Position numbers and translations under genes: made by a program. From positions 1 through 5,422 of the forward strand of contig URKT01000108.1 of the NCBI GenBank assembly GCA_900548495.1: 5,422 nucleotides of DNA, read 5' to 3'. This DNA comes from an uncultured Collinsella sp. (GTDB lineage: Bacteria; Actinomycetota; Coriobacteriia; Coriobacteriales; Coriobacteriaceae). Shown piece after piece: positions 4,279 through 5,422 of the stretch; position 1 is the first letter of the stretch; each line of letters begins with the position of its first letter. Below the pieces are notes generated by a model that saw nothing but the letters and a program-made list of their open reading frames with translations, ran no database searches and was not told the origin of the DNA.

Positions 4279-5422
4279 ATGTTTACTCCGCTTATCACTC
4301 ATGATCTGGACGGCGCCGCGCTGGCGGCGCCCGTTGATGCCGCACGCCGCAATGGCGCTGTATACAAGACGCGCACAATCGACGACCTTCGCATTAAGGA
4401 CGATCGCCTGCGCGCCGCCATCGAGGGCACGGGGCACCTGCTGTTCGACGGCGGCATGGGCACCATGCTGCAGGCGGCCGGCATGAAAGCCGGCGCCCTG
4501 CCCGAGCTGCTCAACTTTGAGGAGCCTCAGGTCATTACCGACATTCAGCGCCAATACGTCGAGGCTGGCTGCGACGTGATCACCGCCAACACCTTTGGTG
4601 CCAACGCCCACAAGCTCGACGGCGCCGCCACCGTGGCAGATGTCTTTGCCGCCGCTGTCGCCTGCGCCCGCGCGGCCGGTGCCCACTACGTCGCCGGCGA
4701 TATCGGCCCCATCGGCGCGCTGCTTCGTCCCCTGGGTACCCTCAGCTTCGACGAGGCCTATGACCTCTTTGCCGAGGAAGTGCGCGCCGGCGTCGCCGCG
4801 GGTGTGGACCTCTTTATTATCGAGACTATGACCGACCTGGCCGAGATCAAGGCGGCGGTCCTCGCCTGCCGCGAGAACTCCGACCTGCCCGTCTTTGCCA
4901 CCATGACCTTTGAGGAAGACGGACGCACCTTCCTGGGCACGAGCCCCGAGGTCGCCGCCATCACGCTCGACGCCATCGGCGCCGACGTTTTGGGCATCAA
5001 CTGCAGCCAGGGCCCGGCTGAGCTCCGAGGACTCGCCGCACGTATGCTCACCGTTACGGACAAGCCCGTTATGGTGCAGGCCAACGCAGGACTCCCCCAC
5101 GTGGTCGACGACGGTAACACCGTCTTTGACATCCAGGCCCCCGAATACGCCAAAGCCGTCGACGGCATGATCGAGGACGGCGTAAGCGTTGTGGGCGGCT
5201 GCTGCGGAACCACGCCGGCGCACATGGCCGCCCTGCGCACGCTTATCGACAATCACACGCCCAGCCCGCGCCACCGCAAGCCCAGCATGTCGGTCACGAG
5301 CGCTCAGACGGTCGTGGACCTTCCCTGTGACGGTCACAAGATTGCCGTCATCGGCGAGCGCATCAATCCCACCGGCAAAAAGCGCCTGCAGCAGGCCCTG
5401 CGCGACGGCGACCTGGACTACG
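4279..5422 (+). CDS. metH: Cobalamin-dependent methionine synthase (MetH), 5' part, cut by the window edge
   Basis: The frame stays open from the ATG at 4279 to the right edge, giving 381 residues and one spare base. MetH moves the methyl group of methyl-THF through cobalamin to homocysteine. Residues about 50-325 form the homocysteine-binding barrel: LLFDGGMGTML at 54-64, ITANTFGAN at 101-109, GDIGPIG at 140-146, and the three zinc-binding cysteines at 242 (NCSQGP) and 308-309 (GGCCG), matching Cys247/310/311 of E. coli. A charged linker follows, and GERINPTGKKRL at 359-370 opens the methyl-THF (pterin) barrel. The rest of that barrel and the cobalamin domains lie beyond the window. The N-terminus has about 50 residues before the first motif, some 30 more than in E. 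coli MetH, and no later in-frame ATG precedes the motif. Because the activation domain is the separate upstream gene, this MetH probably lacks one. Confidence 0.93.
   Translation, partial: MFTPLITHDLDGAALAAPVDAARRNGAVYKTRTIDDLRIKDDRLRAAIEGTGHLLFDGGMGTMLQAAGMKAGALPELLNFEEPQVITDIQRQYVEAGCDVITANTFGANAHKLDGAATVADVFAAAVACARAAGAHYVAGDIGPIGALLRPLGTLSFDEAYDLFAEEVRAGVAAGVDLFIIETMTDLAEIKAAVLACRENSDLPVFATMTFEEDGRTFLGTSPEVAAITLDAIGADVLGINCSQGPAELRGLAARMLTVTDKPVMVQANAGLPHVVDDGNTVFDIQAPEYAKAVDGMIEDGVSVVGGCCGTTPAHMAALRTLIDNHTPSPRHRKPSMSVTSAQTVVDLPCDGHKIAVIGERINPTGKKRLQQALRDGDLDY

Noticed and set aside
4057..5337. A 426-codon open frame on the minus strand across the end of the activation gene and metH
   Set aside because: It is Gly/Ala/Val/His-rich without motifs and lies opposite the well-supported MetH frame; a codon-bias shadow.

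Overview
This window is ordinary core metabolism from a GC-rich bacterium. It carries one complete minus-strand gene for a type III glutamine synthetase (94-2181). A 427-bp divergent intergenic region (2182-2608) separates it from three tightly packed plus-strand genes of the folate/methionine branch: metF, a stand-alone MetH reactivation-domain protein, and the 5' part of metH, which runs off the right edge. The high GC content, GC-ending codons, Shine-Dalgarno sites about 6 nt from the start codons, GSIII as the glutamine synthetase, and the Thermotoga/Clostridia-like split methionine synthase all fit a gut Coriobacteriia (Collinsella/Olsenella-like) genome. That placement is inference from gene types and composition, not proof.

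Layout. Bases 1-49 are not biological. They are an Illumina Nextera read-1 adapter: the 3' end of P5, an 8-base i5 index, then the transposase linker and mosaic end. Genomic sequence probably starts at 50, so the left edge is a library artefact. The glnN-type gene reads leftwards and ends at 94. Its leader holds an array of 5-mers at 11-bp spacing that resembles actinobacterial GlnR boxes and overlaps a candidate promoter, plus two short hairpins. In the middle of the intergenic region lies an 88-bp near-perfect palindrome (2387-2474), the least explained object in the window. A weak sigma-70-type -10 box for the metF operon lies at 2559-2564.

How the genes work together. MetF reduces methylene-tetrahydrofolate to methyl-tetrahydrofolate. 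MetH uses that methyl group, through cobalamin, to turn homocysteine into methionine. The small gene between them encodes the domain that binds S-adenosylmethionine and reactivates oxidised cobalamin, which in E. coli is the C-terminal part of MetH itself. The stop of metF overlaps the start of the next gene by one base, and the stop of that gene overlaps the ribosome binding site of metH, so the three are almost certainly one operon. GSIII assimilates ammonium into glutamine and has no direct link with methionine synthesis beyond sharing the intergenic region. I see no RNA genes, CRISPR array, transposase gene, phage gene or defence system.
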